64,000 nt of DNA, from the NCBI RefSeq assembly GCF_026241335.1, contig NZ_JAPHAV010000002.1:248001-312000 (forward strand), written 5' to 3'. The notes under the pieces are model-generated. The model was not told the DNA's origin, made no database searches, and saw only the letters and a program-made list of their open reading frames with translations. A program made the position numbers and the translations under genes. The DNA comes from Ochrobactrum chromiisoli. Its GTDB lineage: Bacteria > Pseudomonadota > Alphaproteobacteria > Rhizobiales > Rhizobiaceae. Positions 32,811 through 41,804 of this stretch are shown here, in pieces; within the stretch, counting starts at the first letter, position 1, and each line of letters begins with the position of its first letter.

Positions 32811-33117
32811 CTTCTTATACTGGTGATAAAGCTTATTAACTTATTGTTTTTATAGAGTAATTAATCTGGTTCGATTGTTCCGAACAATCCGGCCCGGGGA
32901 GCCAGCTCTTTTCATTAGGTGATTGGACTAGGTCTTTTTCCAGTGGTAATAACGTATTTTATCGGCATTTAAAATTCGGCTCCGTGATTTGATTAGTCCG
33001 CATATTCTGGTTCTTTGTTGGCCATAACTGCCGCTCTTTAAACGTTCCTCTTTGTTTGAATTTTAGTGCCTTCGCTTATATGGCGTGAATAAGTTTAGAG
33101 GGGCATTTCCTTAGAGG

Positions 33118-33142
33118 ATTTCCTGTTTTGATTGAACCGCTG
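33118..33142 (+). repeat. Short interspersed repeat, copy 1
   Basis: A 25-base sequence atttcctgttttg-attgaaccgctg that recurs with two changes at 34025-34049. Part of a family of short intergenic sequences typical of Brucella/Ochrobactrum genomes; its role is unknown. Confidence 0.65.
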
Positions 33143-33321
33143 TAAGACTATTATGCTTACAATGGGCGTTATTTGGCTTTCAGCGCCCTAATCGCAGCCC
33201 ATTAACTTGACCGGCTTTCTCATTCTCAGACAGCACTGAATTCCAGAAAATTAAAAAGGCGGTGAACCAAATTCGTCTGGTTGCGTTGTTAATAAGTCAT
33301 TAATCATGATTGGAGGCAGCC

Positions 33322-33402
33322 ATGCTTATTTATTCGCGAATAGAGGCCATCGTCGCAGTAGCATTTTTGCTGATCATTCCTTTAATGCTACTTGTCAGTT
33401 AA
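33322..33402 (+). CDS. 26-residue hydrophobic small protein
   Basis: MLIYSRIEAIVAVAFLLIIP then MLLVS: one membrane span of about 18 residues after a short polar head. A clear ribosome site ggaggc lies about 5 bases before the ATG, and a hairpin (33455-33485) follows. Small membrane protein of unknown role. Confidence 0.6.
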   Translation: MLIYSRIEAIVAVAFLLIIPLMLLVS

Positions 33403-33454
33403 ATCGTTGCAAAGTGTTTACTGTGTTATAAAAGCCGCCTTTTCCGACTTCTAA

Positions 33455-33485
33455 AGCGCCTGATATTCATTCGATGTCAGGCGCT
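33455..33485 (+). terminator. Hairpin behind the 26-residue gene
   Basis: A perfect 9-bp stem (agcgcctga/tcaggcgct) with a 13-base loop, followed by gtttgcg. The T tract is short, so termination may be partial. Confidence 0.5.
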
Positions 33486-33661
33486 GTTTGCGTGTAATTA
33501 TAATGAAATTTATTCACTTGATTATATAAGCTGGCTGAATGTTTATTTTGCTCGGTGAATTTTGATAGAACATTGATTTTATTTAATGTTTTGCGGATAT
33601 TTCATTCATATTGCGTTCACTTTACCTCCTTTATTCTGGTGTCAGAATAAAGGAGTATTTC

Positions 33662-34021
33662 ATGATTAAAAAAGCCGTACTCGCCGCCATCGCACTGTCG
33701 TTTATTGGTGCACCTCTTGCTCAGGCGCAAAATTACAATCAGCCGCGCAAGCCGGGCTATAGTCATGTTGAGCCGCAACACCCTTCCCATGGGAAAGATT
33801 TTAAACGCCATGACCGGTATGACCGTCGTGACCGCGATCACAAGCGTTGGCGGCAGGGAGAAGGTTATGGCGACTGGCGTCGCCATCAGGAAATTCGTGA
33901 TTACAAGCGTTATGGTCTTCGCAAGCCGGGCCGTGGTCAGCATTGGGTGAAGGTCGACAATCAGTATCTGCTGATTACAGCTGCAACCGGCCTTATTGCA
34001 GGTATTTGGGTGGCTCGTTAA
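33662..34021 (+). CDS. RcnB-family periplasmic protein
   Basis: 119 residues from ATG 33662 (aaggagta upstream). A signal peptide (MIKKAVLAAIALSFIGAPLAQA) precedes a His/Arg/Asp-rich linker (HDRYDRRDRDHKRW) and the RcnB-like end: YKRYGLRKPGRGQHWVKVDNQYLLIT. The C-terminal GLIAGIWVAR is the family's last strand. RcnB proteins are secreted and linked to nickel/cobalt homeostasis; that role is not proven for this branch. Confidence 0.85.
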   Translation: MIKKAVLAAIALSFIGAPLAQAQNYNQPRKPGYSHVEPQHPSHGKDFKRHDRYDRRDRDHKRWRQGEGYGDWRRHQEIRDYKRYGLRKPGRGQHWVKVDNQYLLITAATGLIAGIWVAR

Positions 34022-34024
34022 AGC

Positions 34025-34049
34025 ATTTCCTGTTTTGGTTGAATCGCTG
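34025..34049 (+). repeat. Short interspersed repeat, copy 2
   Basis: atttcctgttttg-gttgaatcgctg, 23 of 25 bases as at 33118-33142, directly behind the RcnB-like gene. Confidence 0.65.
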
Positions 34050-34265
34050 AAAATGCTTGATCGTTTGTTTCACGCATCATCCCGCGCAAAACCGCTTATT
34101 CGCAATCCTACAATGGTGCGGACAGTTCCCTGTTTGCACCATTTTGCGTTTTGTCGGAATTAACGCGCGTTTTATTCATGCCGGCTTTTTCAAACACTTG
34201 CTGAAAGCCCTTCACATCTGCAATGTGTCGGAAATCATATTTGCGCTGAAAGCGGAGACACCTGC

Positions 34266-35219
34266 ATGAGTGGCCTTCTGGCACTTCTTGATGACGTGGC
34301 GGCAATTACCAAAATCGCGGCGGCATCCGTCGATGATATATCCGCCAATGCCGCAAAAGCGGGAACAAAGACAATTGGCGTGCTGATCGACGATACGGCG
34401 GTTACGCCGAAATATGTTGTCGGTATTGCGGCTGCACGTGAATTGCCGATGATTGGTAAAATCGCGCTTGGAAGTCTTCGGAATAAGGGGCTGCTTATTC
34501 CGGTTCTGCTTTTGCTCGATTATTTTTTGCCGCTAGCAATCACCGCATTATTGATGCTTGGCGGGGCTTATCTGTGCTTTGAGGGCGCTGAAAAGGTTTG
34601 GCACACGCTTTTTCCCAGTGAAGAGCATGATGGAGAAGAATCCGAACAAAGCAAAGATGCAACCGCGCTTGAAGAAAAGCGTGTTGCAGGTGCAATCAAG
34701 ACGGATTTGATCCTTTCCGCCGAGATCATGACACTCGCGCTTTCGATGATCGAAACCAATTCAATTTGGATCGAGATAGCCACTTTGGCTATGGTCGGGA
34801 TCATGATTACGGTTCTTGTGTATGGCGTTGTGGCCATAATCGTGAAACTGGATGATTTTGGCGTGTTAATGGCCCGTAAGGGGCGGTCTTCTGCAACGCG
34901 TGCACTGGGGCGATGGATGGTGCGAGCCGTACCCAAGCTGCTGGTGGTGCTGACAATTGTGGGAACAGCAGCCATGCTGTGGGTTGGCGGTAATATTTTC
35001 ATTCATGGTTTGCACGGTCTTGGCGTCCATCAGCCATTTGCATGGATTTCAGAGACCGCAGCGGATATTGCAGGGGAGGTGACGGCAAATCTCTCTGGTG
35101 CTGTTGATTGGATGATCACAGCCCTGGCCGATGGCATCTTTGGCTTTGTGCTGGGCTCGCTGATTGTGCTTTTTATGATCAAAATAGCATCACCACTTTG
35201 GAATGCACTCAGGGCTTGA
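34266..35219 (+). CDS. DUF808 (YedI-type) inner-membrane protein
   Basis: 317 residues. MSGLLALLDDVAAITKIAAASVDDI is the characteristic family start, followed by TIGVLIDDTAVTPKYVVG. About five membrane segments follow (about 79-103, 158-175, 180-200, 227-250 and the last near 290-310). The family is widespread in proteobacteria with no known function. No operon partner. Confidence 0.88.
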   Translation: MSGLLALLDDVAAITKIAAASVDDISANAAKAGTKTIGVLIDDTAVTPKYVVGIAAARELPMIGKIALGSLRNKGLLIPVLLLLDYFLPLAITALLMLGGAYLCFEGAEKVWHTLFPSEEHDGEESEQSKDATALEEKRVAGAIKTDLILSAEIMTLALSMIETNSIWIEIATLAMVGIMITVLVYGVVAIIVKLDDFGVLMARKGRSSATRALGRWMVRAVPKLLVVLTIVGTAAMLWVGGNIFIHGLHGLGVHQPFAWISETAADIAGEVTANLSGAVDWMITALADGIFGFVLGSLIVLFMIKIASPLWNALRA

Positions 35220-35371
35220 AGAGGGGCGTATCAAATCCAGCAAAGCCGTTTCTCACCTTTGCTGGAAATGTTCTAGCCCAGCCGAATGCCACGCCTTGCT
35301 TGACACTGATGGCCTCAAGCACCGGATGATCGGTGTTGAGAAGACGTTCGTGAGTGCGCTACAGAAACGCG

Positions 35372-36097
35372 TTATTTCAAAATATCGGAAAGACGCTTTT
35401 GCTCTTTCGCCGCACGTTTGAGATTGAGGCCAGCGAGCAAATCAAGAATGTGCGTTTTCATCAATTCCGAAGCTTCACTTGTTTTACGGCGTTCAATAGC
35501 ATCGACCAGAGCATTATGCGCGTGGCTTTCGCACGTGGTTTCGCGGCGCCGCCAGTAAAGCGCAATAATCAGGGATGAGCGCGGCAGAAGGTCTGTGACA
35601 AACCCTGCCAGAATGGAATGACCAGCAATGCTTGCGAGTTCGAGATGAAAGCGCGCAGACAAACGAATGGCATCGCTGTCGCGGCCTGCATGAAGGGCTT
35701 CATGTTCTTTATCCAGATGCTCCCGCAGTTTTTTCACATCGTCTGCGGTCGCCACTTTTGCCGCAAGTGCTGCAACCTCCGGCTCAATCAGCATACGCGC
35801 TTCAAACACTTCGCGCGCTTCTTCCTGCGAGGGCTCGGCTACAAATGCGCCGCGGTTCGGTTCAAGCCGTACCAGACGATCGTGGGCAAGAGCCTGCAAT
35901 GCAGAACGCACAACGGCGCGACTGACCGAATAAATCGACGCCAGTTCGTCTTCCGGCAATTTTGTTCCGGGCAGCAATTGGTGGCTCACGACCGCATCGC
36001 GTAGCCCCTCATAGACAGGATGCCAGCGTGTGGACCCGTTATTGCCACTCATCTCGTTGTTGTCAGTTGTTTGCGTGTCCAGAAAATTCATTTTCAT
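35372..36097 (-). CDS. GntR-family (FCD) transcription regulator
   Basis: 241 residues (or 239 from ATG 36091). The N-terminal winged helix spans about 25-95, with KLPEDELASIYSVSRAVVRSALQALAHDRLVRLEPNRGAFVAEPS as recognition region. The C-terminal FCD ligand domain (about 105-230) contains the metal-binding residues (EARMLIEPEVAALAA, RFHLELASIAGH, HAHNALVDAIERR). It lies downstream of the racemase and transport genes on the same strand and likely controls them in response to their substrate. Confidence 0.9.
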   Translation of the reverse strand: MKMNFLDTQTTDNNEMSGNNGSTRWHPVYEGLRDAVVSHQLLPGTKLPEDELASIYSVSRAVVRSALQALAHDRLVRLEPNRGAFVAEPSQEEAREVFEARMLIEPEVAALAAKVATADDVKKLREHLDKEHEALHAGRDSDAIRLSARFHLELASIAGHSILAGFVTDLLPRSSLIIALYWRRRETTCESHAHNALVDAIERRKTSEASELMKTHILDLLAGLNLKRAAKEQKRLSDILK

Positions 36098-36180
36098 CCA
36101 GATACAAACGGTTCAAGGTTCAGGGCCGTTTTGTATGTCTTTGAGTTGCAACTCATATACATATCGAAGCAGCACTCTTC

Positions 36181-36196
36181 ATTGTCAACGATATTG
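36181..36196. promoter_or_regulatory. Candidate GntR operator upstream of the regulator
   Basis: attgtcaacgatatt occurs here and, with one change, at 41806-41820 upstream of the binding-protein gene. The TTGT-N2-ACNA form resembles GntR-FCD half sites. This would allow autoregulation. Confidence 0.5.
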
Positions 36197-36255
36197 CCGT
36201 TATGGTTTACAAAATATCGTGTCGTTTGAAATTGGCAATATCGTTTGGTTGGCCT

Positions 36256-36987
36256 TCAGTTTCGTGGTGAAAAAGGTTCAAATATACCCTGAAACTCTTT
36301 TGGTCTTGGCGCCTGATAGCCACCAATTTTCGATGTTCTAAGACCAAGCGCAACGAGACTTTCGCAGAGCTTTACCGCAGCAGTCACACCATCTATGACG
36401 GGAATTCCATGCTCTTCCGATAAGGAGGAGGCAAGATCTGCCATGCCTGCACAGCCCAGAACGATTGCTTCGGCGTGATCATCGCGCATCGCATGTGCGA
36501 TCTCTTGCGATATGCGGCGTCGGGCATCTGAGCCCGGAATTTCAAGGTCAAGCACGGCCACATCGCTGGCCCTGACACGGGCGCAACGTGTTGCAAGACC
36601 GTAACGTGACAGATTGTGCTCAATGGCCGGAACTGAGCGCGACAGGGTTGTTACAACGCTGAATTTTCCTGCAATCAGGCTTGCCACATGAAAAGCGGCT
36701 TCACCGATACCGATCACAGGCATCGTGCTTGCGCAGCGCGCTGCGTCGAGTCCCGTGTCGTCAAAACAGGCAATCACACAGGCATCGGCTTTCGGATGTT
36801 TGCGCATTTCCCCAATCATGCCGGGGATGGCAAAAACCTCATCGAAATAGCCTTCAATGCTGGGTGGTCCATCCTTGGGGTTGATGGCAATGATATTCGT
36901 TTTGGCTGCCGCCACGCTTCGCGCAGCGTCACCGATTTTCCGCGTCATAGACGCGGTTGTATTCGGGTTGATGACAAGTATGTCCAT
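36256..36987 (-). CDS. Asp/Glu/hydantoin racemase family enzyme
   Basis: 243 residues. MDILVINPNTTASMTRKIGD is the hallmark start of the hydantoin racemase group. Two catalytic Cys are visible: VIACFDDTGLD (about 73) and IVLGCAGMADL (about 182). It would epimerise a cyclic ureide or amino acid stereocentre without cofactor. Located behind the ABC transport genes, so the imported compound is probably a hydantoin- or ureide-type molecule; the substrate is inferred. Confidence 0.85.
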   Translation of the reverse strand: MDILVINPNTTASMTRKIGDAARSVAAAKTNIIAINPKDGPPSIEGYFDEVFAIPGMIGEMRKHPKADACVIACFDDTGLDAARCASTMPVIGIGEAAFHVASLIAGKFSVVTTLSRSVPAIEHNLSRYGLATRCARVRASDVAVLDLEIPGSDARRRISQEIAHAMRDDHAEAIVLGCAGMADLASSLSEEHGIPVIDGVTAAVKLCESLVALGLRTSKIGGYQAPRPKEFQGIFEPFSPRN

Positions 36988-37026
36988 TTCCTCAAACCAT
37001 CGATTGTTTTTTTATTGTTGTGGTTG

Positions 37027-37054
37027 TTTCAGGGCGCTTTAGCGCGCCCTGAAA
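37027..37054 (-). terminator. Hairpin between the ABC ATPase and racemase genes
   Basis: A perfect 11-bp stem (tttcagggcgc/gcgccctgaaa) with a 6-base loop, directly behind the ATPase stop. The T tract on the minus strand is short, so it may lower rather than block racemase expression. Confidence 0.55.
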
Positions 37055-37777
37055 TCAAATTTCGCCGCCCAGATAAAGCTTCTTGATACGGTCGTCAGAA
37101 ACAAGTTCTTCAGAGTTCCCGGAAAGAACGATCTTGCCCGTTGCCAGCGCATAGGCGCGCTGTGAAATACGCAGTGCCATGCGGGAATTCTGCTCGACCA
37201 GAAGAACACTGACCTTTTCATCGCGGTTGATGGCGACAATTGAACGTGCAATGTCCTGCACAAGCTTTGGTGCGACCCCGAGCGAGGGTTCATCCAGCAA
37301 CAGCAGCTTGGGTTTTGCCATCAATGCGCGCCCGATGACCAGCATTTGCTGCTCGCCGCCGCTCATTGTGCCAGCGGCCTGAGAATAGCGCTCTTTCAGA
37401 CGCGGAAAACGCCCCAGAACCATTTCAAGCGTGTTGGCGATGTCTGCCTTTGCAGAGCGGGTGAAGGCGCCCATCAACAGATTGTCGCGCACGCTCATAT
37501 AAGGGAAGACCCGTCGTCCTTCGGGTACCATTGCAATGCCCATTTCGACGATCCTATCCGAGCGTGTGCCATCAAGGCGGCTTCCCTCGAAGTAAATTTC
37601 ACCCTTGCGCAATTTGTTGAGCCCGGTGATTGCCCGCAGAATGGACGATTTGCCTGCACCATTGGCACCAATCAGAGCAACAGTTTCTCCCTGATTGACG
37701 CTCAGAGACACGCCCTTCAACGCGTAGACGTGATCATAATAGAGTTCGGCATCGGTAACTTTCAGAAGCTCTGTCAT
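37055..37777 (-). CDS. livF: LivF-type ABC transporter ATPase
   Basis: 240 residues: Walker A GANGAGKSS (about 37-45), Q-loop region, signature MSGGEQQM (about 138-145), Walker B LLLLDEPSLG (about 158-167) and H-loop in VEQNSR. LivF-like length and short C terminus. It energises import together with the LivG partner, whose stop lies 2 bases upstream. Substrate not evident; the operon points to a ureide or amino acid. Confidence 0.9.
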   Translation of the reverse strand: MTELLKVTDAELYYDHVYALKGVSLSVNQGETVALIGANGAGKSSILRAITGLNKLRKGEIYFEGSRLDGTRSDRIVEMGIAMVPEGRRVFPYMSVRDNLLMGAFTRSAKADIANTLEMVLGRFPRLKERYSQAAGTMSGGEQQMLVIGRALMAKPKLLLLDEPSLGVAPKLVQDIARSIVAINRDEKVSVLLVEQNSRMALRISQRAYALATGKIVLSGNSEELVSDDRIKKLYLGGEI

Positions 37778-37779
37778 GA

Positions 37780-38559
37780 TCAGTATCCAATCGTTTCATC
37801 TTCTGCGCCGAGATAGGCTTCGATGACTTTTTCGTTCTCCTGGATCTCCTTCGGTGTGCCTTCTGCAATTTTCTGACCGAAATTGATCACGACGATCCGG
37901 TCCGAAATATTCATCACCGCAGGCATGTCATGTTCGACCAGAAGCACTGTGATGCCGCGTTCGCGAACTGCGCGCACCATTTCCACTGCCTTGACGGTCT
38001 CGTCATGGTTCATGCCTGCAAAGGGCTCATCCAGCAGCAGAACTTTGGGCTGTGTGGCAAGACCAATGGCAATACCGAGCGCGCGCAAGTGACCATGTGG
38101 AAGGTTTTGTGCAACCTCGTTACGCTGTGGTCCCAAACCGAGAAAATCCAGAATTTCGTCTGCCGAGCGTTCAAATGTTTGTTGGTCTTCCCGCGCAAGA
38201 CTCGTTCCAATATAACAGCCGAGAAAGCTGGCCTTCGCGCGCAAGTGATGCGCGACGATGACATTTTCACGCACCGTCATGCCTTTGAAGATGGTGGTTT
38301 CCTGAAAGGTTCGAACCACGCCCTTCCGGGCAACGATATGCGGCGCAAGGCCGGATATGCGCGCACCCTTAAACAGAACCTCGCCTGTCGTTGGATTAAG
38401 GAAGGAGGCAATCAGCTTGAACAGCGTGGATTTGCCTGCACCATTGGGACCGATCACTGAAAGGATTTCTTTTTCTCTGACCGAAAACGAGACATCATTG
38501 ACTGCGACCAACCCGCCGAAGCGCTTGGTAACGCCTTTGACTTCAAGAAGCGCACTCAT
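37780..38559 (-). CDS. livG: LivG-type ABC transporter ATPase
   Basis: 259 residues: Walker A GPNGAGKST (about 36-44), Walker B LLLDEPFAGMN (about 171-181) and VEHDM H-loop. The signature is unusual, LPHGHLRALGIA (about 152-163) in place of the common LSYGQQR, as seen in part of the LivG family. The start overlaps the LivM stop (ATGA). Forms a heterodimer with LivF. Confidence 0.9.
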   Translation of the reverse strand: MSALLEVKGVTKRFGGLVAVNDVSFSVREKEILSVIGPNGAGKSTLFKLIASFLNPTTGEVLFKGARISGLAPHIVARKGVVRTFQETTIFKGMTVRENVIVAHHLRAKASFLGCYIGTSLAREDQQTFERSADEILDFLGLGPQRNEVAQNLPHGHLRALGIAIGLATQPKVLLLDEPFAGMNHDETVKAVEMVRAVRERGITVLLVEHDMPAVMNISDRIVVINFGQKIAEGTPKEIQENEKVIEAYLGAEDETIGY

Positions 38560-39536
38560 GGCCGCGTTCCTTTCTTATTTGTCAGACGCAGGCTGAGCAG
38601 GCCATTTGGCAGGAACAGCATCAGGATGATCAGCAAGCTGGAGAAAATAAGGAGTTGGAATTTGCCGGTCTGGAAAAGAAAATCCCAGCCGAAATAGAGG
38701 ACAAAAGTACCGATAATCGGTCCAAATACATAGCCAAGACCGCCAAGGAAGCAGTTAAGCATGAAGTTGACCGAGTCTGTCACCGTGAAGCTCGATGGAT
38801 AGATCGACTGGGAGATGGCTACAAACATTGCGCCGCCCAGCCCTCCAAGGAAGGAGGAAATCGCATAGGCAAGCACCCGCAGATTGGTGATGTTGACACC
38901 AATGGAGGAGGCCAGCTCTTCATTTTGTTGCAAGGATTGGCACAAACCGCCGATGCGCGAATGGATGAGCCTGTAGAGCGCTGCAAAGCAGAGCACCATA
39001 AGAAAGACCGACACGAAGTAGAACGCGGCGCGCGGATTCTGCAATGTGGCGAAGTCCGGCAGGATTGTGAGGCCGAAGATCGAAATTCCACCGGGAGGCG
39101 GTATGTTGACCATGCCTTTAGCACCATTGGTGATGGGCAGTGCCATAGCAAGCAGGCGCGCAACTTCTGTGAGCACCAGCGTCACCATCGCAAAATAAAC
39201 ACCGCGAAGGCGCAGGATCGGCAGTCCGATCAAAACACTGGCAAAGGCGCAGAAAAGCCCCGCCAGCGGCAATGTCAGCCAGAAAGACACACCGTACTTG
39301 ACCATGAGAATGGCCGACACATAGCCCCCCATCAGGGCATAGGCCCCTTGGCCGATATTGATACGGCCAATGTAAAAGGTGAGCCAAACACCCGCGCTGA
39401 CAATGGAGAGCAATGCAACCGATGTCAGGGTGTAATAAAGATCGTTACGTCCTGTTATGCTGATCAGCAGTGGTATACCGATGAAAACCAGCGCGAGGAA
39501 AGCAACGACGCCGAGAAGTTTTGTTGTCTTTGTCAT
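38556..39536 (-). CDS. livM: LivM-type ABC transporter permease
   Basis: 326 residues from ATG 39536 (ggaggaa upstream), with 8-10 membrane segments. Family segments: GRINIGQGAYALMGGYVSAI (about 55-75) and the cytoplasmic SRIGGLCQSLQQNEELASSIGVNI (about 200-223), containing the EAA-like coupling loop. It ends with a Leu-rich span and a short basic tail. Paired with LivH. Confidence 0.9.
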   Translation of the reverse strand: MTKTTKLLGVVAFLALVFIGIPLLISITGRNDLYYTLTSVALLSIVSAGVWLTFYIGRINIGQGAYALMGGYVSAILMVKYGVSFWLTLPLAGLFCAFASVLIGLPILRLRGVYFAMVTLVLTEVARLLAMALPITNGAKGMVNIPPPGGISIFGLTILPDFATLQNPRAAFYFVSVFLMVLCFAALYRLIHSRIGGLCQSLQQNEELASSIGVNITNLRVLAYAISSFLGGLGGAMFVAISQSIYPSSFTVTDSVNFMLNCFLGGLGYVFGPIIGTFVLYFGWDFLFQTGKFQLLIFSSLLIILMLFLPNGLLSLRLTNKKGTRP

Positions 39537-39547
39537 GTTTCCTCCCA

Positions 39548-40414
39548 TCAACCCCAAGGTTTGCCCATAAGGCCGTTCGGACGCAGGCTGAGGAAGACCA
39601 TCAGGCCGGCAAAGATTACGAGATAGGTGATGTCGCCGTAAGGTCTGAGCACCGTGAGGCCGACCGATTCCAGCATGCCGAGAATAAAGCCGCCGGCAAT
39701 CGCGCCACTGACGACACCCGCGCCACCGATCATCACCATCATGAAGGCTTTGATCGATATTGCGCCCCCTATGCCGGAATTGACCCCGGTAATGGCAACC
39801 AACAAACCACCAACCAGGCCTGCCAGCATTGCCCCCATTGCGAAGCCGATCATGGAGTATCGGTCGACATTCACGCCCATCAACTGCGCCGCTACGCGGT
39901 CTTGGGCGAGCGCGCGCATGGCGCGACCGGGTTTCGTGAATTGCATGAAAAGAACGAAGGCTGCGATGAAAACCACCGCCAATACGCCGATCAGAATACG
40001 ATCATAAGGTATGATCAGCCAATCTGAGACGAAAACGCCATTTATGATCTTCGGCACACCGCGCTGCTTTTCGCCAAAAAGTAACAGTATGACAGCATCC
40101 AGAAAAAAGGCGACGGCAGCAGCAAGCAACATCGTACTTTCGTCGCGCAGACTGCGTTTGATAACGGGTCTGAACAAAAATTTTTCAATAAGTGCACCGA
40201 CAATCATCAAAGTGAGCGCAGATGCAAACAGCGCCACCACGAAAGGCAGGCCTAGCTGGCCATAAATCGTGTAAGTGACAAACCCTCCGAGCACGTACAT
40301 TTGGCCGTGTGCAAAATTGAGGACGTTCATCAGAGCAAAGATCAGTGTAAGACCCAGCGCAATCAGCGCATATTGTGATCCAAGATACAGCCCGTTGACT
40401 ATGACTTGTTCCAT
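39548..40414 (-). CDS. livH: LivH-type ABC transporter permease
   Basis: 288 residues from ATG 40414 (aggaggg upstream, spaced rather far), opening MEQVIVNGLYLGSQYALIALG, the usual LivH start. NFAHGQMYVLGGFV (about 39-52) and GRAMRALAQDRVAAQLMGVN (about 161-180, coupling loop) are conserved family features. A longer in-frame start at 40507 is unlikely because the extra 31 residues are not family-like. Confidence 0.9.
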   Translation of the reverse strand: MEQVIVNGLYLGSQYALIALGLTLIFALMNVLNFAHGQMYVLGGFVTYTIYGQLGLPFVVALFASALTLMIVGALIEKFLFRPVIKRSLRDESTMLLAAAVAFFLDAVILLLFGEKQRGVPKIINGVFVSDWLIIPYDRILIGVLAVVFIAAFVLFMQFTKPGRAMRALAQDRVAAQLMGVNVDRYSMIGFAMGAMLAGLVGGLLVAITGVNSGIGGAISIKAFMMVMIGGAGVVSGAIAGGFILGMLESVGLTVLRPYGDITYLVIFAGLMVFLSLRPNGLMGKPWG

Positions 40415-40487
40415 GAAGGCAAACTCCCTCCTGCGGAGAGCGGCGCATGCCAAAGTCTCCGTGGCGATATATGACAATTGGGAGGCA

Positions 40488-40514
40488 GAAGCGGGCGCTT
40501 CATGCACCCGCTTC
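40488..40514 (-). terminator. Intercistronic hairpin between binding protein and permease genes
   Basis: A perfect stem gaagcggg/cccgcttc with an 11-base loop, 15 bases after the binding-protein stop. Such hairpins commonly stabilise the abundant binding-protein mRNA and lower transport gene expression. No T tract. Confidence 0.5.
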
Positions 40515-40528
40515 CCACAGTCTCAGGC

Positions 40529-41728
40529 TTAGTCGACCTGTCCGACGAATAAGGTTTCGAACTTGCCATCCTTATATTCGGTGACAACCATCGGAATGCC
40601 CAGCTGGCGCTTCTGTGTGAACGATGTCGTGCCAACATAATTCAACTTGGAATCGTCGCCTTTTACATAGGGGTTGGGTGCCGAGAATGTGTCGACGGTC
40701 TTCTTGAATTCTTCGACGTTATCGATTGCAGAAGGGTTAGCCTTCAATGTTTCGATAATGTATTCAAGTGCATAGACCTTGGTATTCGATTCATCATTAT
40801 ACTCGCCATAAGCTTTTGTATAACGATCAACGAATTCCTTCATGGTATCCGATGCAATCTCCGGCGTGGACGCGCCGCCCACAGAAATGAAGCCATTAGC
40901 GAGCTCTCCGGCACCTTCCTCCAGAACCTTTGCGTCTTGCGCCGTTTCCGTGGAAATGAGGCCTTCATAACCAAGTTCGCGTGCTGCGCGGATCAAGAGA
41001 GGTGCATTTCCCGGAGCAACACCTGAAAGAACCAGAAGGTCTGGTTTCTGCATAATGATCGGGGTGAGCACGGGCGTGAAGTCACGCGTATCGTTCTGAT
41101 AGGCATCGCTTGTTGAAACCACGTCCAGACCGAGTGCCTTGGCGGCTTCAATACCGCTGTCGCGCTGACTCAAGGGGTCGGATTCATTGGCGGCAACAAA
41201 AGCGACAGTTTTAACGCCCTTGTTTTCCTTGAGGTATTTATAGATAGCTGGACCCGACTGATAATTGGCAATCATGCCAAGAATGGCATTGGATGCCGGC
41301 GGTGTATAAAGTTCTTTCGGGAAGGAATAAGGGAAATAGATGATCCCTTTGGCTTCGGCGACCGGACGCACGGCGGCTGCGCCATCATCGACATTTGGCC
41401 CGACGACATAATGGACACCTTCCTGCGCCATTTTCTCCATGCCAGCAATGGCGCGCTTCGGATCTTTCTGATCATCGAAGGTTACGATCTTAATTTTGTA
41501 ATTGTCGTCGCCGATCTTTACGCCGCCCAGTTCGTTGAGCCAGTCAGCACGAACCTGCATGGATCGAACGTTGGATGTTCCCCATGCCGCTGCTGGACCA
41601 CTTGTAACACCCACAAAGCCGATCTCGAGTTCTTTATCAGCCGCTTGGGAGGCATTTGCTGAGATAAGCGCAAAAAGTGAAACGGCGCCGAGCGCCGCAG
41701 TTTTTAAAACTGCGCGTCTGTTAAACAT
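40529..41728 (-). CDS. Periplasmic binding protein of a Liv-type ABC transporter
   Basis: 399 residues. A twin-arginine-type signal peptide (NRRAVLKTAALGAVSLFALISANASQA, cleavage near residue 29) leads a periplasmic type I receptor (EIGFVGVTSGPAAAWG start, DDQKDPKRAIAGMEKMAQEGVHYVVG, AFVAANESDPLSQRDSG). It is closest in look to the amide/urea-type branch (Peripla_BP_5) of the branched-chain amino acid receptors. First gene of the transport operon; the operator-like IR lies upstream. Confidence 0.85.
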   Translation of the reverse strand: MFNRRAVLKTAALGAVSLFALISANASQAADKELEIGFVGVTSGPAAAWGTSNVRSMQVRADWLNELGGVKIGDDNYKIKIVTFDDQKDPKRAIAGMEKMAQEGVHYVVGPNVDDGAAAVRPVAEAKGIIYFPYSFPKELYTPPASNAILGMIANYQSGPAIYKYLKENKGVKTVAFVAANESDPLSQRDSGIEAAKALGLDVVSTSDAYQNDTRDFTPVLTPIIMQKPDLLVLSGVAPGNAPLLIRAARELGYEGLISTETAQDAKVLEEGAGELANGFISVGGASTPEIASDTMKEFVDRYTKAYGEYNDESNTKVYALEYIIETLKANPSAIDNVEEFKKTVDTFSAPNPYVKGDDSKLNYVGTTSFTQKRQLGIPMVVTEYKDGKFETLFVGQVD

Positions 41729-41804
41729 ATCTATTCCCCTTGTTTGGTCACTGCTCCCTCGTTTGGTGGGGCGCAGCGAGCGGAATTGAACGCCAGATAC
41801 ATCG

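Larger units (their letters stand above)
32702..33321. other. Non-coding stretch with short repeats
   Basis: A 620-base AT-rich gap with no convincing gene. It holds a tandem pair of the 12-mer gttacattttgg (32787-32810), a palindrome gattgtt-ccg-aacaatc (32873-32889) that looks like an operator, and one copy of a short repeat (33118-33142). It probably carries divergent promoters for the SRAP operon and for the small gene at 33322. Confidence 0.5.

Noticed and set aside
38655-39626. Long plus-strand frame (323 residues) in the permease region
   Set aside because: It is a shadow of the livM gene on the other strand: very rich in His, Gln and Arg, without a plausible fold or start site.
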